Positions 21,008 to 34,266 are shown, counted from the stretch's first letter. The stretch: 64,000 bases of DNA from Citrobacter sp. 18056 (GCA_902706235.1 CACSJR010000014.1:62001-126000); one strand, 5' to 3'. A program made the numbers and translations. The notes: generated from the sequence alone by a model not told the origin.

Positions 21008-21787
21008 ATGAATCAGGTTGCCATTGTCATTGGCGGAGGACAAACCTTAGGGGAGTTTCTTTGCCGTGGGCTTGCTACTGAAGGCTATCGCGTCGCGGTG
21101 GTGGATATTCAAAGTGAAAAAGCGGCGCGGGTCGCTGCGGTCATCAACCAGGAATTTGGTGAAGGGATGGCGTACGGATTTGGCGCGGATGCCACTAGCG
21201 AACAGAGCGTGATGGCGCTTGCCCGCGGTGTGGACGAGATCTTTGGCCGCGCCGATCTACTGGTCTATAGCGCAGGCATTGCCAAAGCCGCGTTTATCAG
21301 CGACTTCGCTCTGGGTGATTTCGACCGCTCTTTGCAGGTGAACCTGGTGGGCTATTTCCTCTGTGCTCGCGAGTTTTCACGGCTGATGATCCGGGACGGC
21401 ATCCAGGGGCGCATCATTCAGATCAATTCAAAATCGGGCAAAGTGGGCAGCAAACACAACTCTGGTTACAGCGCGGCAAAATTTGGCGGCGTGGGGCTGA
21501 CGCAGTCCCTGGCGCTGGATCTGGCCGAATACGGAATAACCGTACATGCGCTGATGCTGGGCAACCTGCTGAAATCGCCGATGTTCCAGTCATTGCTACC
21601 CCAGTACGCCACCAAGCTTGGCCTCAACACGGACGAAGTGGAGCAGTATTATATTGATAAAGTGCCGCTCAAACGCGGCTGCGACTATCAGGATGTGCTC
21701 AATATGCTGCTGTTTTACGCCAGCCCGAAAGCGTCTTACTGCACTGGACAGTCCATCAACGTGACCGGCGGGCAGGTGATGTTCTAA
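21008..21787 (+). CDS. srlD: Sorbitol-6-phosphate 2-dehydrogenase
   Basis: NAD-dependent short-chain dehydrogenase oxidising glucitol-6-phosphate to fructose-6-phosphate. 259 aa. The Rossmann start is VIGGGQTLGEFLCRGL, the catalytic Ser is in QINSKSGKVGSKHNS and the YSAAK motif is present (YSAAKFGG). AAGGAG precedes the ATG. Confidence 0.97.
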   Translation: MNQVAIVIGGGQTLGEFLCRGLATEGYRVAVVDIQSEKAARVAAVINQEFGEGMAYGFGADATSEQSVMALARGVDEIFGRADLLVYSAGIAKAAFISDFALGDFDRSLQVNLVGYFLCAREFSRLMIRDGIQGRIIQINSKSGKVGSKHNSGYSAAKFGGVGLTQSLALDLAEYGITVHALMLGNLLKSPMFQSLLPQYATKLGLNTDEVEQYYIDKVPLKRGCDYQDVLNMLLFYASPKASYCTGQSINVTGGQVMF

Positions 21788-21794
21788 GTTGCCA

Positions 21795-21866
21795 TGCCCG
21801 GTGGCGCTTCGCTTAACGGGTCTACACGCTCAACCGTAGGCCGGATAAGCGGAGCGCCATCCGGCA
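21795..21866. repeat. BIME: two inverted REP units between srlD and gutM
   Basis: TGCCCGGTGGCGCTTCGCTTA...CTAC (21795-21825) and the opposite unit GTAGGCCGGATAAGCGGAGC...CCGGCA (21836-21866) form the classic enterobacterial palindromic pair. It likely tunes stability of the upstream srl mRNA. Confidence 0.9.
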
Positions 21867-21884
21867 ATCACCAGGAAGATAAAT

Positions 21885-22244
21885 ATGATAACCACCCTCA
21901 TTACCCTCGCCATTATCGCCTGGCTGAGCCAACTCATCCTCGGCGGCTGGCAAATTCATCAGTTCAACCGTGAGTTTGATGCACTGTGCCAAAAAGGCCG
22001 GGTCGGCATCGGACGCTCCGGTGGACGTTTCAAGCCCCGTGTAGTGATAGCTATCGCCCTGGATGAGCACAACCGGGTGTGCGATTCGTTGATGCTTCGG
22101 GGCCTGACGATTTTCGCCCGGCCGGTGAAAATTCCGGCCATCAACGGTACACCGTTACAAAAATTGCAGCCTGATGTGATCTTTCCCCATGATCCACGCT
22201 GTCAGAATGCACTATCATTAGCGCTTAATCTGAAACATGGATAA
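21885..22244 (+). CDS. gutM: Glucitol operon activator GutM
   Basis: 119-aa accessory activator of the srl operon with one N-terminal membrane segment (TTLITLAIIAWLSQLILGG). The motif VGIGRSGGRFKPRVVIAIALDEHNRVCDSLMLRG is typical of the family. Same length and place as in E. coli. The preceding BIME separates it from the structural genes. Confidence 0.94.
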   Translation: MITTLITLAIIAWLSQLILGGWQIHQFNREFDALCQKGRVGIGRSGGRFKPRVVIAIALDEHNRVCDSLMLRGLTIFARPVKIPAINGTPLQKLQPDVIFPHDPRCQNALSLALNLKHG

Positions 22245-22307
22245 TTTCGTTGTGAACGTTATAAGCTTGCGAAATTATCATTTCGCAACTTAAGGAACAC
22301 ATCGCCA

Positions 22308-23081
22308 ATGAAACCACGTCAGCGGCAAGCTGCCATTATTGAGCATCTGCAAAAGCAGGGAAAAAGCTCAGTAGAGGAACTCGCCCACCACTTTGACACC
22401 ACCGGTACCACGATACGCAAAGACCTGGTTCTACTCGAAAATGCCGGGGCGGTGATCCGAACCTACGGCGGGGTGATGCTCAACAAGGATGAGGCCGATC
22501 CGCCTATCGATCATAAAACGCTGATCAACACCCATCAGAAAGCGTTGATTGCCGAAGCCGCGGTTAAATTTGTCCATGACGGCGACTCGATTATCCTCGA
22601 TGCGGGCAGTACGGTACTGCAGATGATCCCGATGCTGAGCCACTTTAATAACATCACCGTGATGACCAATAGCCTGCATATCGTCAATGCGCTGTCCGAA
22701 GTCGATAACGAACAAACCATCCTGATGCCCGGTGGCACGTTCCGCAAAAAATCCGCCTCCTTCCACGGCCAGTTGGCCGAAAACGCTTTCGAGCATTTCA
22801 GCTTTGATAAACTGTTTATGGGCACCGACGGAATCGATCTCAACGCGGGTGTGACCACCTTTAACGAAGTATTCAGCGTCAGTAAGGCGATGTGTAACGC
22901 CGCCCGTGAAGTGATCCTGATGGCGGATTCGTCAAAGTTTGGCCGCAAAAGCCCCAATATCGTCTGTAGCCTTGAAAGCGTTGATAAGCTGATTACCGAC
23001 GCAGGTATCGATCCGGCGTTCAAAAAAGCGCTGGAAGAGAAAGGCATCAACGTCATCGTAACGGGGGAAAAAGATGAGTGA
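22308..23081 (+). CDS. srlR: Glucitol operon repressor SrlR (DeoR family)
   Basis: 257 aa. The N-terminal DeoR helix-turn-helix [20 protein letters not shown]...[11 protein letters not shown] is followed by a sugar-phosphate-sensing domain with [13 protein letters not shown] and [12 protein letters not shown]. Represses srlAEBD in the absence of inducer. AAGGAA precedes the start. Overlaps gutQ by eight bases. Confidence 0.95.
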   Translation: MKPRQRQAAIIEHLQKQGKSSVEELAHHFDTTGTTIRKDLVLLENAGAVIRTYGGVMLNKDEADPPIDHKTLINTHQKALIAEAAVKFVHDGDSIILDAGSTVLQMIPMLSHFNNITVMTNSLHIVNALSEVDNEQTILMPGGTFRKKSASFHGQLAENAFEHFSFDKLFMGTDGIDLNAGVTTFNEVFSVSKAMCNAAREVILMADSSKFGRKSPNIVCSLESVDKLITDAGIDPAFKKALEEKGINVIVTGEKDE

Positions 23082-24039
23082 CTTTCTGATTAACGCAGGC
23101 CGTCAGACGCTGAGGCTGGAACTCGAGGAAGCGAGCCGCCTGCCGGACCGACTTGGCGATGATTTTGTTCGCGCCGCAAACACCCTTATTCAAAGCGAAG
23201 GCAAAGTGATTATCTCCGGAATTGGCAAATCCGGGCATATCGGCAAAAAAATTGCCGCCACGCTTGCCAGCACCGGCACGCCTGCTTTTTTTGTGCATCC
23301 GGCAGAAGCCCTGCATGGCGATCTGGGGATGATCGAAAGCCGTGACGTGATGCTGTTTATTTCCTACTCCGGCTCGGCCAAAGAGCTCGATCTGATCATC
23401 CCACGCTTACAGGAAAAATCGGTCGCGCTGCTGGCGATGACTGGCAAAACCCGCTCACCACTGGCGCTGGCCGCAAAAGCCACTCTGGATATTTCGGTCG
23501 AACGCGAAGCCTGCCCGATGCATCTCGCCCCGACTTCCAGCAGCGTCAACACCCTAATGATGGGTGACGCCCTGGCGATGGCGGTGATGCAGGCGCGTGG
23601 CTTTAACGAAGAGGATTTTGCGCGTTCCCACCCGGCGGGTGCGTTAGGCGCGCGTTTGCTGAATAAAGTGCATCACCTGATGCGTACGGGCGATGCCATC
23701 CCGCAGGTCAAACTCACCACCAGCGTGATGGACGCGATGCTGGAGCTGAGCCGCACCGGGCTTGGGCTGGTTGTGGTGTGCGATGAAAACAGTCGGGTGC
23801 AAGGCGTGTTTACCGATGGCGACCTGCGTCGCTGGCTGGTCGGCGGCGGCACACTGGCGGAAAAAGTTGCAGAAGCCATGACCCGGGGTGGCGTCACGCT
23901 GAATGCACAAAGCCGCGCGGTTGAGGCCAAAGAAGTGCTGATGAAGCGTAAAATCGCCGCCGCACCGGTGGTCGACGATTGCGGTCTGCTGTGCGGGGCG
24001 ATCAACCTGCAGGATTTCTATCAGGCCGGTATTCTTTAA
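23074..24039 (+). CDS. gutQ: Arabinose-5-phosphate isomerase GutQ
   Basis: Interconverts D-ribulose-5-phosphate and D-arabinose-5-phosphate, the Kdo precursor; also linked to glucitol regulation. 321 aa: SIS domain ([52 protein letters not shown]) followed by two CBS domains (~205-320). Its stop overlaps the convergent norR stop by four bases. Confidence 0.95.
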   Translation: MSDFLINAGRQTLRLELEEASRLPDRLGDDFVRAANTLIQSEGKVIISGIGKSGHIGKKIAATLASTGTPAFFVHPAEALHGDLGMIESRDVMLFISYSGSAKELDLIIPRLQEKSVALLAMTGKTRSPLALAAKATLDISVEREACPMHLAPTSSSVNTLMMGDALAMAVMQARGFNEEDFARSHPAGALGARLLNKVHHLMRTGDAIPQVKLTTSVMDAMLELSRTGLGLVVVCDENSRVQGVFTDGDLRRWLVGGGTLAEKVAEAMTRGGVTLNAQSRAVEAKEVLMKRKIAAAPVVDDCGLLCGAINLQDFYQAGIL

Positions 24040-25550
24040 TCCTTCAGCCCCAGTCGTTTCGCCAGCCGGTGCAGGTTGGCGACGTCCAGCGACAATGCGC
24101 GGGCTGTCGCGGCCCAGTTGTTCTGCTGGCTTTCCAGCGCCTGCATAATCGCCTGACGTTGAAACGCGTCGGTGGCCTCCCGTAAATTCACCGCTTCCGT
24201 CTGCATTTCACGCGGTTGTACAACGGAAACAGGTTCGCTGTGAATAGCAAAATGTTGCGGTTTCAGCGTGACGTCGGCGCCATCGCTGGCTGCGCGCGCC
24301 AACACCACTGCCCGATGGATGGCATGTTCCAGCTCACGCACATTACCGGGCCAACGATACGACGCTAAATGCGCGCGGGCTGCTGCGCTAAGAATAACGC
24401 TGCTCAGCCCCATTCGAGCCCGGCACTGCTCGCAAAAATAGCCCGCCAGTAGAATGACGTCTTCATCGCGCTCGCGGAGTGGCGGCACGTAAAGCGGGAA
24501 CACGCTTAAACGGTGGAACAGATCCGCGCGAAAACGCCCGGCCAATACCTCTTCGCATAGATCGCGGTTAGTTGCCGCCAGTACGCGCACATTAACCCGC
24601 AGACTGCGGTCATCGCCGACTCGCTGGATATCACCATACTGCAATACCCGCAGCAGCTTGGCCTGCAATGACAAAGATAGCTCACCGATTTCATCGAGGA
24701 ACAGCGTACCGTTATCCGCGATTTCAAATTTTCCGCTGCGATGGCTGATAGCCCCGGTAAACGCACCCTTCACATGCCCGAACAGCTCGCTTTCCGCCAC
24801 GCTTTCCGGTAACGCCGCACAGTTGAGATACACCAGCGGGTTCGCCGCACGCGATGATTGCTGATGAATCGCCTTCGCCACCAGCTCTTTCCCGGTGCCG
24901 GTTTCACCGCCGATCAGCACATTAAGATCGGACGCCGCGACGATCTCTATCTCTTTTTGCAGCTGTACCACCGGAGCCGAGAGACCAATCATCTCCTGCG
25001 CACCTGTCGTCGCGTCGCCACTGACGTTGGTCATCAACACATTCTGGCTTTCCAGCCGGGCAATCAGCAGCGCGTTATTCAGCGCCCCGGAAACCAGTGC
25101 TGCAATCAGGCGCAGTTCTTCGTCGCTGTGGCTGTCGAATTGATGAGCATCCATGCCATCAAGGGTTAACGCGCCAATCAGATTTTGCCCGGCGAACAGC
25201 GGCAGACCGAGACAGGCGTGAACCTTCAGGCTTTCCTGCCCAGGAATCAGCCCGTCGTAAGGGTCCGGCAACGTACTGTCTGCGGGAAAACGCACGATAT
25301 CGCCAGCACGGGCAATCGCCTCCAGTCGAGGGTGGGCCTGTAACGCAAACCGGCGGCCCAGTACGTCTTTCGCCAGGCCGTCAATTGCCAGCGGAATAAA
25401 CTGATGTGCCTCGTAGCGCAACAACGCCGAGGCGTCACAGCCCAACAGCTCGCGCAGAGTGATGATAAGCCTCGAAAAACGGTCCGGATGACCAATGTCG
25501 CTTTGCAATTCGATGGCTATTTTCGCCAGCGCTTCGGTAGAAAAACTCAT
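24036..25550 (-). CDS. norR: NO-responsive sigma-54 activator NorR
   Basis: Bacterial enhancer-binding protein that senses nitric oxide through a non-haem iron in its N-terminal GAF domain and activates norVW. 504 aa from the chosen start [15 protein letters not shown], as in E. coli. AAA+ domain: Walker A GETGTGKE, sigma-54 contact loop GAFTGAI, Walker [13 protein letters not shown]-terminal [27 protein letters not shown]. Divergent from norV across a 182-bp control region. Confidence 0.96.
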   Translation of the reverse strand: MSFSTEALAKIAIELQSDIGHPDRFSRLIITLRELLGCDASALLRYEAHQFIPLAIDGLAKDVLGRRFALQAHPRLEAIARAGDIVRFPADSTLPDPYDGLIPGQESLKVHACLGLPLFAGQNLIGALTLDGMDAHQFDSHSDEELRLIAALVSGALNNALLIARLESQNVLMTNVSGDATTGAQEMIGLSAPVVQLQKEIEIVAASDLNVLIGGETGTGKELVAKAIHQQSSRAANPLVYLNCAALPESVAESELFGHVKGAFTGAISHRSGKFEIADNGTLFLDEIGELSLSLQAKLLRVLQYGDIQRVGDDRSLRVNVRVLAATNRDLCEEVLAGRFRADLFHRLSVFPLYVPPLRERDEDVILLAGYFCEQCRARMGLSSVILSAAARAHLASYRWPGNVRELEHAIHRAVVLARAASDGADVTLKPQHFAIHSEPVSVVQPREMQTEAVNLREATDAFQRQAIMQALESQQNNWAATARALSLDVANLHRLAKRLGLKD

Positions 25551-25562
25551 GCCTGCCTCATT

Positions 25563-25618
25563 GTCATTATGACTGTCATCATTGTCTTTTTGACCCACTA
25601 AAGAATAGTCATTATGAC
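25563..25618. promoter_or_regulatory. Three NorR enhancer sites
   Basis: GTCATTATGAC (25563-25573), GTCTTTTTGAC (25584-25594) and GTCATTATGAC (25608-25618) fit the GT-N7-AC NorR core. The spacings of 21 and 24 bases between successive site starts put them on about the same DNA face. Three sites are needed for activation in E. coli. Confidence 0.9.
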
Positions 25619-25672
25619 AAACACCCACAACACTCAAATTTAAAAACCATTAATTATCAACAAAATAAAAAC

Positions 25673-25688
25673 TGGCACGCAACTTGAT
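25673..25688 (+). promoter_or_regulatory. Sigma-54 promoter of norVW
   Basis: TGGCACGCAACTTGAT: -24 GG and -12 element with correct 10-base spacing, although the -12 dinucleotide reads GA rather than GC. It lies about 45 bases before the norV start. Confidence 0.8.
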
Positions 25689-25732
25689 ATAGCCCATTAA
25701 CGATTTGAACCAGAAGAGTAATTGAGGACGTT

Positions 25733-27172
25733 ATGGCTATTCACGTTAAAAACAATATTCATTGGGTTGGGCAACGCGATTGGGAAGTGCGTGATTTTCA
25801 CGGCACCGAATACAAAACTCTGCGCGGCAGTAGCTACAACAGTTATCTGATCCGCGAAGAGAAAAATGTGCTGATTGACACCGTCGATCATAAGTTCAGC
25901 CGCGAGTTCGTGCAGAACCTGCGGGCGGAGATCGATCTCGCCGATATCGACTACATCATCATCAACCACGCGGAAGAGGATCATGCCGGTGCGCTAACCG
26001 AGCTGATGGCATCCATTCCGGACACGCCGATTTATTGCACCGCCAACGCTATCGATTCGATTAACGGCCATCACCATCACCCGGAGTGGAATTTCAACGT
26101 CGTTAAAACAGGCGATTCGCTGGATCTGGGCAACGGCAAACAGCTGATTTTCGTGGAAACCCCGATGCTGCACTGGCCCGACAGCATGATGACCTACATG
26201 ACCGGCGACGCGGTGCTGTTTAGCAACGACGCTTTTGGTCAGCACTATTGCGACGAACACCTGTTCAATGACGAAGTGGATCAGGCTGAACTTTTCGAAC
26301 AGTGCCAGCGCTACTACGCCAACATTCTGACGCCGTTCAGCCGCCTGGTAACGCCAAAAATCACCGAGATCCTCGGTTTCAACCTGCCGGTAGAGATGAT
26401 TGCCACCTCTCACGGCGTGGTGTGGCGCGATAATCCGACACAAATTGTCGAGCTGTATCTGAAATGGGCGGCGGATTATCAGGAAGACCGCATCACGATT
26501 TTCTACGACACCATGTCCAACAACACCCGCATGATGGCGGATGCCATCGCCCAGGGCATTAACGAGGTCGACCCGCGCGTGGCGGTGAAGATTTTTAACG
26601 TCTCCCGCAGCGATAAAAACGACGTGCTGACCAACGTCTTCCGTTCCAAAGGCGTGCTGGCGGGCACTTCGACCATGAACAACGTGATGATGCCGAAAAT
26701 TGCCGGGCTGGTTGAAGAACTGACCGGGCTACGTTTTCGCAACAAACGCGCCAGCGCTTTTGGCTCACACGGCTGGAGCGGCGGCGCGGTGGACCGACTT
26801 TCTACCCGCTTGCAGGACGCGGGTTTTGACATGTCGCTCAGCCTGAAAGCCAAGTGGCGTCCCGATCTCGACGCGCTGGAAATCTGCCGCGAGCACGGTC
26901 GCGAAATAGCCCGTCAGTGGGCGCTCACGCCGATTTCGTCACCCGTAGCGGTGAATGTAGCGAGCGAGTCGCAGCCTGCCGAATGCACCGTCGATTCCGG
27001 GCCTGCCATGCAGTGCAGCGTTTGCCAGTGGATTTACGACCCGGCACAAGGCGAGCCGAATCAGGATGTCGCCCCAGGCACGCCGTGGAGCGAAGTCCCG
27101 GACAGTTTCCTGTGCCCGGAATGCTCGCTCGGTAAAGAGGTGTTCGACGTACTGGCGACGGAGGCAAAATGA
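25733..27172 (+). CDS. norV: Anaerobic nitric oxide reductase flavorubredoxin
   Basis: Reduces NO to N2O under anaerobic conditions. 479 aa in three domains. The metallo-beta-lactamase-like diiron domain has the ligands His79-x-Glu81-x-Asp83-His84 (NHAEEDHAG). The flavodoxin domain (FMN) runs from about 254 ([19 protein letters not shown]). The C-terminal rubredoxin has [10 protein letters not shown] and CPEC Fe-Cys4 ligands. Its stop overlaps norW by four bases. Confidence 0.98.
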   Translation: MAIHVKNNIHWVGQRDWEVRDFHGTEYKTLRGSSYNSYLIREEKNVLIDTVDHKFSREFVQNLRAEIDLADIDYIIINHAEEDHAGALTELMASIPDTPIYCTANAIDSINGHHHHPEWNFNVVKTGDSLDLGNGKQLIFVETPMLHWPDSMMTYMTGDAVLFSNDAFGQHYCDEHLFNDEVDQAELFEQCQRYYANILTPFSRLVTPKITEILGFNLPVEMIATSHGVVWRDNPTQIVELYLKWAADYQEDRITIFYDTMSNNTRMMADAIAQGINEVDPRVAVKIFNVSRSDKNDVLTNVFRSKGVLAGTSTMNNVMMPKIAGLVEELTGLRFRNKRASAFGSHGWSGGAVDRLSTRLQDAGFDMSLSLKAKWRPDLDALEICREHGREIARQWALTPISSPVAVNVASESQPAECTVDSGPAMQCSVCQWIYDPAQGEPNQDVAPGTPWSEVPDSFLCPECSLGKEVFDVLATEAK

Positions 27173-28302
27173 CTCACGGGATTGTCATCATCGGTTCAGG
27201 TTTTGCGGCTCGTCAGTTGGTCAAAAGCATCCGCAAACAAGACGCGCAGGTGCCACTGACGCTGATTGCCGCCGACAGTATGGATGAATATAACAAACCG
27301 GATCTCAGCCACGTCATCAGCCAGAACCAGCGCGCCGCAGACCTGACGCTCCAGACGGCGGGCGAGTTTGCCGAGCAGTACAATCTGTGTCTGTTTCCGA
27401 ACACCTGGGTGGCGGATATCGACGCCGCCGCGCGGGTAGTGAAAAGCAGTGACCAGAGCTGGCCGTACGACAAACTGGTGCTGGCGACGGGAGCCACGCC
27501 GTTTGTCCCGCCGGTACCGGGCCACGAGTTGATGCTCACGCTCAACAGCCAGCAGGAGTATGGCGCGGCACAAAGGGTGCTGCACGATGCCAGGCGCGTG
27601 CTGATTGTCGGCGCAGGCCTTATCGGCAGTGAACTGGCGATGGATTTTTGTCGGGCGGGGAAAGCGGTTAGCGTGGTGGACAACGCCGCGAGCATCCTGG
27701 CCTCCCTGATGCCGCCCGAAGTCAGCAGTCGTCTTCAACATCAGCTGACCGATATGGGCGTTCATCTACTGCTGAAAAGCCAGCTTCAGGGGCTGGAGAA
27801 AACCCGCACCGGGATCCGTGCCTGCTTTGATCGCGAGCGGGTACTTGAGGTGGATGCCGTCATTGCTGCTACGGGTCTGCTCCCGGAAACCACGCTTGCA
27901 TGCCGCGCAGGTGTTGAAATCCACCGTGGCGTGGTGGTCGATGGAACGCTGCAAACCAGCAACCCGGCCATTTACGCCCTCGGCGACTGCGCAGAAATCA
28001 ACGGTCGAGTGCTGCCGTTCCTCCAGCCGACACTGCTGAGCGCGCTGACCCTGGCAAAAATCCTGCTGGGTCAGGCTGCAAACCTGACGCTGCCGCCGAT
28101 GCTGGTCAAAGTGAAAACGCCGGACCTGCCACTGCATTTAGCGGGCGATACGCGTCATCCGGATCTACGCTGGACGCTCAATACCACTCCCGAAGGAATG
28201 ATTGCGCAAGGGTTTGATAGCGAGGAGAAGCTGCGGGCGTTTGTGGTCAGCGAAGGGAAGATGAAGCAGGCGTTCGCGTTACTGAAACAGATCCACGCCT
28301 GA
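27169..28302 (+). CDS. norW: NADH:flavorubredoxin reductase
   Basis: FAD enzyme passing electrons from NADH to the rubredoxin domain of NorV. 377 aa, pyridine nucleotide-disulphide reductase fold: FAD site [20 protein letters not shown] site [17 protein letters not shown], and C-terminal FAD motif [10 protein letters not shown]. Second gene of norVW. Confidence 0.97.
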   Translation: MTHGIVIIGSGFAARQLVKSIRKQDAQVPLTLIAADSMDEYNKPDLSHVISQNQRAADLTLQTAGEFAEQYNLCLFPNTWVADIDAAARVVKSSDQSWPYDKLVLATGATPFVPPVPGHELMLTLNSQQEYGAAQRVLHDARRVLIVGAGLIGSELAMDFCRAGKAVSVVDNAASILASLMPPEVSSRLQHQLTDMGVHLLLKSQLQGLEKTRTGIRACFDRERVLEVDAVIAATGLLPETTLACRAGVEIHRGVVVDGTLQTSNPAIYALGDCAEINGRVLPFLQPTLLSALTLAKILLGQAANLTLPPMLVKVKTPDLPLHLAGDTRHPDLRWTLNTTPEGMIAQGFDSEEKLRAFVVSEGKMKQAFALLKQIHA

Positions 28303-28335
28303 ATAAAAAAATGCCGGGCCTGATTTGGCCCGGCA
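28303..28335 (-). terminator. Terminator of hydN-hypF-Ni permease operon
   Basis: A 9-bp GC-rich stem TGCCGGGCC/GGCCCGGCA with a 6-nt loop is followed on the minus strand by seven T residues. On the plus strand it follows norW but lacks a T tract. Confidence 0.88.
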
Positions 28336-28344
28336 CCGTTTGCC

Positions 28345-29357
28345 TTACACGCTCAGTGCGTCATACCCGCGCCAGCGATACACCGCCAGAGAGACTATCC
28401 AGCAGGCGATAAACAGCCCGATAACGATGAATCCGGCATTGCCGAGATTATCATTCAGCGCACCGACCCAGTTCCACAGCCCACCGCTAAAGCCAAATTT
28501 ATCCATCAGCAGGCCCAGCGCTTCCAGGCCGCCGATAAACAGCGCCACCACCACCGACGTGCCGGTAATGGTCATGTTGTAGTACAGCTTGCGCTGAGGT
28601 TTGTTGAAGGCCCAGCCGTACGCCCCGACCATCAACACGTTATCAAGCGTATCCACCAGCGCCATGCCGCTGGCAAATAGCGCCGGGAAAATCATGATGC
28701 TCCAGATAGACATTCCGCTGGATGCGCTGGCGGCAGTGATCCCCAACACCCCAATTTCGGTGGCGGTATCAAAGCCGAGGCCAAACAAAAAACCGACCAG
28801 ATACATGTGCCAGCTTTTGTCGATCAGGCGGAACGTCTTGCCGAACAGCCAGCTCATCATCCCGCCCGTTGCCACCGGATCACTGTTGAACGGCTTACCC
28901 TGTTTGAAAGCGCGGAAGCTGCGCCAGATGCCACGCAGAATAACCAGGTTGATAAAGGCCATCGCCAGCAGGAACAGTGATGAAACCGCGGTGCCAATCA
29001 GGCTACCGGTATCGTGAAACCAGCTCATGTGCTGCTGGAACGCTGTTGCGGTGGCTGCGATCGCCGCCGAAGCCAGTACCACAATGGAGGAATGGCCGAG
29101 CGAGAACCACGCGCCAACGCCGAACGGGCGTTTGCCCTGCTGCATCATTTTGCGCGTAACGGTATCAATTGCGGCGATATGATCGGCATCCACCGCATGG
29201 CGCAGGCCGTAGCCCCAGGCCAACAGACTGGCGGCCATCAGCGCCCCACTCTCACCAAACACCTGCCACGCCCAGCACCACGCCAATAGATTGGCCATCA
29301 TCAGCACGAAAACCAGTAGCGCTGCGCGCGGCTGTTGACGTAAAAGCCTAATCAGCA

Positions 29358-29361
<4 letters not shown>
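28345..29361 (-). CDS. Nickel/cobalt transporter, HoxN/NixA (NiCoT) family
   Basis: High-affinity secondary Ni2+/Co2+ permease of 338 aa with about eight membrane helices. The family signature is visible in TM2: [14 protein letters not shown] (HX4DH metal-binding motif). Also visible are [10 protein letters not shown] and [16 protein letters not shown]. Its start overlaps the hypF stop by four bases, so it is the third gene of hydN-hypF. E. coli K-12 has no gene here and relies on NikABCDE. The context says it supplies nickel to the hydrogenase encoded nearby. Confidence 0.92.
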
Positions 29362-31586
<2,225 letters not shown>

Positions 31587-31587
31587 C

Positions 31588-32115
31588 TCAGTACGCCAGA
31601 GCCGTTCGGCGACGTTTCTCCGCATTGAGCTTATCCAGCGCCGCACGGTCGATGCAGCTCAATGCAAATGTCGGACACACCGCCACGCAGGCCGGACCGT
31701 CGGCGCGGGTATGGCAGAGGTCACATTTGTTGGCTTCGGCTTTTTCCACTTTAACCTTCATGCCGAATCCGCTGGTGCGCACTACCGGGCGAACGACGAC
31801 TTCCATCGCCCCGTAAGGGCAGGCCACGACGCAGGTTTTACAGCCGATGCAGCGTTCCTGCATCACATGCACGAAGCCGTTTTCACGGGCGATGGCCCCG
31901 TTAGGACAGACGTTGGCACACGGCGCGTCTTCGCACTGGCGACAGGCGGTCGCCGTAGAAAGGTTTACGCCTTTAACGACGTGAATACGGGGCAGGAATG
32001 TTTGTGGCGTCAGCGTCGCGCAGTCCTGATCTTGTTGATGGGCGACGGCGCAGGCCACTTCGCACGTACGGCAGCCAATACATTTGCTCGCTTCCGCGAT
32101 GATGAAACGGTTCAT
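31588..32115 (-). CDS. hydN: HydN, 4Fe-4S ferredoxin-like electron carrier
   Basis: 175 aa with four cysteine clusters: [35 protein letters not shown] and [13 protein letters not shown]. It is linked in E. coli to formate dehydrogenase-H and FHL-dependent hydrogen formation. First gene of hydN-hypF-Ni permease, driven by a sigma-54 promoter at 32152-32167. Confidence 0.96.
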   Translation of the reverse strand: MNRFIIAEASKCIGCRTCEVACAVAHQQDQDCATLTPQTFLPRIHVVKGVNLSTATACRQCEDAPCANVCPNGAIARENGFVHVMQERCIGCKTCVVACPYGAMEVVVRPVVRTSGFGMKVKVEKAEANKCDLCHTRADGPACVAVCPTFALSCIDRAALDKLNAEKRRRTALAY

Positions 32116-32151
32116 CCACTTCTCCAGCCTTAGACGTTAAGGCCGGGGATA

Positions 32152-32167
32152 TGCATTTTCCGCGCCA
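32152..32167 (-). promoter_or_regulatory. Sigma-54 promoter of hydN
   Basis: Minus-strand TGGCGCGGAAAATGCA: GG (-24) and GC (-12) exactly ten bases apart, 37 bases before hydN. Confidence 0.85.
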
Positions 32168-32211
32168 TTATTAAAATGGCTATTTATCAATGCATTAAAA
32201 CTTCAGACATC

Positions 32212-32234
32212 TGTCATCGACATTAATGACGACA
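32212..32234 (-). promoter_or_regulatory. Candidate FhlA enhancer for hydN
   Basis: Imperfect palindrome TGTCATC-N9-GACGACA centred about 60 bases upstream of the sigma-54 promoter. Related TGTCATC/GACGAC elements occur in the hyfA-hypA spacer. Assignment to FhlA is inferred. Confidence 0.55.
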
Positions 32235-32248
32235 ACAGATGACGGGCA

Positions 32249-33262
32249 TCAGGCGTGAGGACCAGCAATGACGGAATCGCGTAGCATCAGTTCGCCAGGA
32301 AAGGATTGTTGCAGATGAAATTCACCGCCGTCGAGCATACAAATCAAGCGGTTGATGGTCTCTTCGATCATCTCGGTTACCGGGATTTTGACACTGGACA
32401 GGGCCGGAACGATGTAAGGCGCGAGGGCAATATCGTCAAAGCCAATCACCGACACCTGCTCTGGCACGCGCCAACCCGCAGTACTGAGCCGCTTGATAGC
32501 TCCGATGGCCATATCGTCGTTGCTCGCCACCAGCGCACTGAACGTAATCCCGCGCGACAATAGCGTTTCGACACCTATCGCACCGGTAGCGGGCGTCCAT
32601 TTGCCTTCCGCAATCCACGCATCTCGTACCGGAATGCCGTTGTGCTCCAGTGCCGTTTTGTAGCCCGCGAGGCGTTCAATCCCGGTCGGTGAATCCAGCG
32701 AGCCGGTAATGAACGCAATATCCCGATGTCCCATCGCAATTAGCCGCTCAACCGCCGCCTGGCTGGAAGCTTTTTGATCCGACCACACGCAGTGGCTGGC
32801 GTTACCGCGCAGTCGGCGATTCAACACCATAATCGGCCGATCGTGATCGTGGATGATCGCGTCCATCTCATCCGGCGTCAGAAAGCGCGGGTAGATGATG
32901 ATCGCGTCGCAGCGCAGATCGAGCAGATACTGGATCGCCGCCCGCTCCTCTTCCGCGCTGTGCTTGCCATCGGCCAGGATCAGCTGTCGGCCCTGATCTT
33001 CGGTCAGACGCGCGGCGTGAAACAGCAGTTCACTGAAGTAGACGCCGTGATACAGGGTGTTCGTCACCACCAGGCCCAGGGTCTGACTTTTTTTGGTCGC
33101 CAGATTGCGCGCCAGCAAATTCGGGCGATACCCGCTTTCGCCGATCGCCTGATACACGCGGTCTTTGGTTTCCTGGCTGACGTAGCCATTCCCCGACAGC
33201 ACGCGGGATACGGTGGCTTTCGACACGCCAGCGCGCTTCGCCACTTCCAGCATCGTTGCCAT
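32249..33262 (-). CDS. ascG: AscG, LacI-family repressor of the asc genes
   Basis: LacI/GalR-type repressor of the arbutin/salicin/cellobiose operon. 337 aa. N-terminal HTH TMLEVAKRAGVSKATVSRVLSGNGYVS, then a periplasmic-binding-protein-like effector domain (LGLVVTNTLYHGVYFSELL; SVIGFDDIALAPYIVPALSSV). I start at the ATG at 33262, which has GGGGATGAG in place as a ribosome site, rather than the upstream ATG at 33271. Divergent from ascFB as in E. coli. Confidence 0.95.
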   Translation of the reverse strand: MATMLEVAKRAGVSKATVSRVLSGNGYVSQETKDRVYQAIGESGYRPNLLARNLATKKSQTLGLVVTNTLYHGVYFSELLFHAARLTEDQGRQLILADGKHSAEEERAAIQYLLDLRCDAIIIYPRFLTPDEMDAIIHDHDRPIMVLNRRLRGNASHCVWSDQKASSQAAVERLIAMGHRDIAFITGSLDSPTGIERLAGYKTALEHNGIPVRDAWIAEGKWTPATGAIGVETLLSRGITFSALVASNDDMAIGAIKRLSTAGWRVPEQVSVIGFDDIALAPYIVPALSSVKIPVTEMIEETINRLICMLDGGEFHLQQSFPGELMLRDSVIAGPHA

Positions 33263-33564
33263 GTTGCTCATCCCCGATTTTTCGATGGCCGAAAGTTTAC
33301 TTCAGCCCAGCAGAGATTGCAGCGATTTGTCCACAGTCAAGCCCCCGCCCCGGAACCGGGTCGGAAAAAAGGAGCTGTATTGATATCTACCTCAGTTATT
33401 TACTTGAATCATTAATAATGAAATGTTTTTGTTTCTTCGTGCGCATCAATTAATTCCACACGCACTTTTTATCATTTTATATTGCCTGTTTATTGTTAAC
33501 GGAGAATACTGCCAAGCGATTCAAAAAACACACGACCACTCACATTACATTTATACATAGACTA
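33263..33564. other. ascG upstream region without a recognised gene
   Basis: Becomes increasingly AT-rich toward 33500. No conserved reading frame or RNA was seen; it should contain the ascG promoter. Confidence 0.4.
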
Positions 33565-34046
33565 ATGAATAAGGAGCATTCATTTGGCTGGCTTAACTTA
33601 TTTAACGATTTTATTATATATTTAAAAAAACCAGCAATACTTTTATGGGTGAGTGGTACGGTCACTCTTCTGTTAATATTGATATAATTCTTGATTGACA
33701 TCCCTTACAAAGACATAATAGCATCCTTTAACAATGATGATTATTTCTGGTTTGATGGCCGACGAATAGCATACTTGTCAGTAGCGCCTTTTTTTATGTA
33801 TATAATATTCATCTCATTAACCATATCCTTTACCAAGGACAATCTATTCCCAAAAAAATGCATGGTGCGAGCAACCTCTTAGCTCTTGTAACACTAATAC
33901 TACTCGTACTTTTTAGCTTGTTATCTTTATTATTTTACATTGTTATATTCACCCCCTACAAATCATGTAAAGAACCTACAATTACGAATTACTTCGTCAC
34001 CGATTACGCCATCTGCAAAACCATAGTTAACAATGAATTCAATTAA
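33565..34046 (+). pseudogene. Disrupted membrane protein gene (possibly DUF1240-type)
   Basis: Three open pieces read as one small membrane protein of about 155 residues. The first (MNKEHSFGWLNLFNDFIIYL...LLILI) ends at TAA 33685-33687, and the frame resumes directly with FLIDIPYKDIIASFNNDDYFWFDG. The second piece runs into a stop at 33880-33882, while the +2 frame continues RASNLLALVTLILLVLFSLL to ...AICKTIVNNEFN. The break lies at GCGAGCAACC, where loss of one AGCA repeat would explain the shift. Three hydrophobic segments remain. AT-rich, unlike its neighbours, and inserted between ascG and ascF. The DUF1240 label is from memory and tentative. Confidence 0.6.
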
Positions 34047-34138
34047 TGAACGTTAGAAAAATCAGATTTTGACTACCTAAACTGCCTGAGTGCGCCCATC
34101 AGGCGGTCACCCGCCAGCCACGAATTCCCCCTCACTCA

Positions 34139-34156
34139 AACTCGATCTAAATCACA
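34139..34156 (+). promoter_or_regulatory. Possible CRP site upstream of ascF
   Basis: CTCGA-N6-TCACA half matches the TGTGA-N6-TCACA pattern; catabolite control of asc is expected. Weak left half, so uncertain. Confidence 0.3.
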
Positions 34157-34215
34157 AAAATAAAATAGATCCCACCTCACTCTTGTTTCACCAATCCAAT
34201 CTCTTCATGATTTTG

Positions 34216-34229
34216 TGGAACCGGTTTCC
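34216..34229 (+). promoter_or_regulatory. AscG operator
   Basis: TGGAACCGGTTTCC differs at two positions from the TGAAACCGGTTTCA sequence recognised by AscG in E. coli, 37 bases before ascF. Confidence 0.75.
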
Positions 34230-34266
34230 TATACAAATTTTAATCACAATAAGATGGATTGACCCG

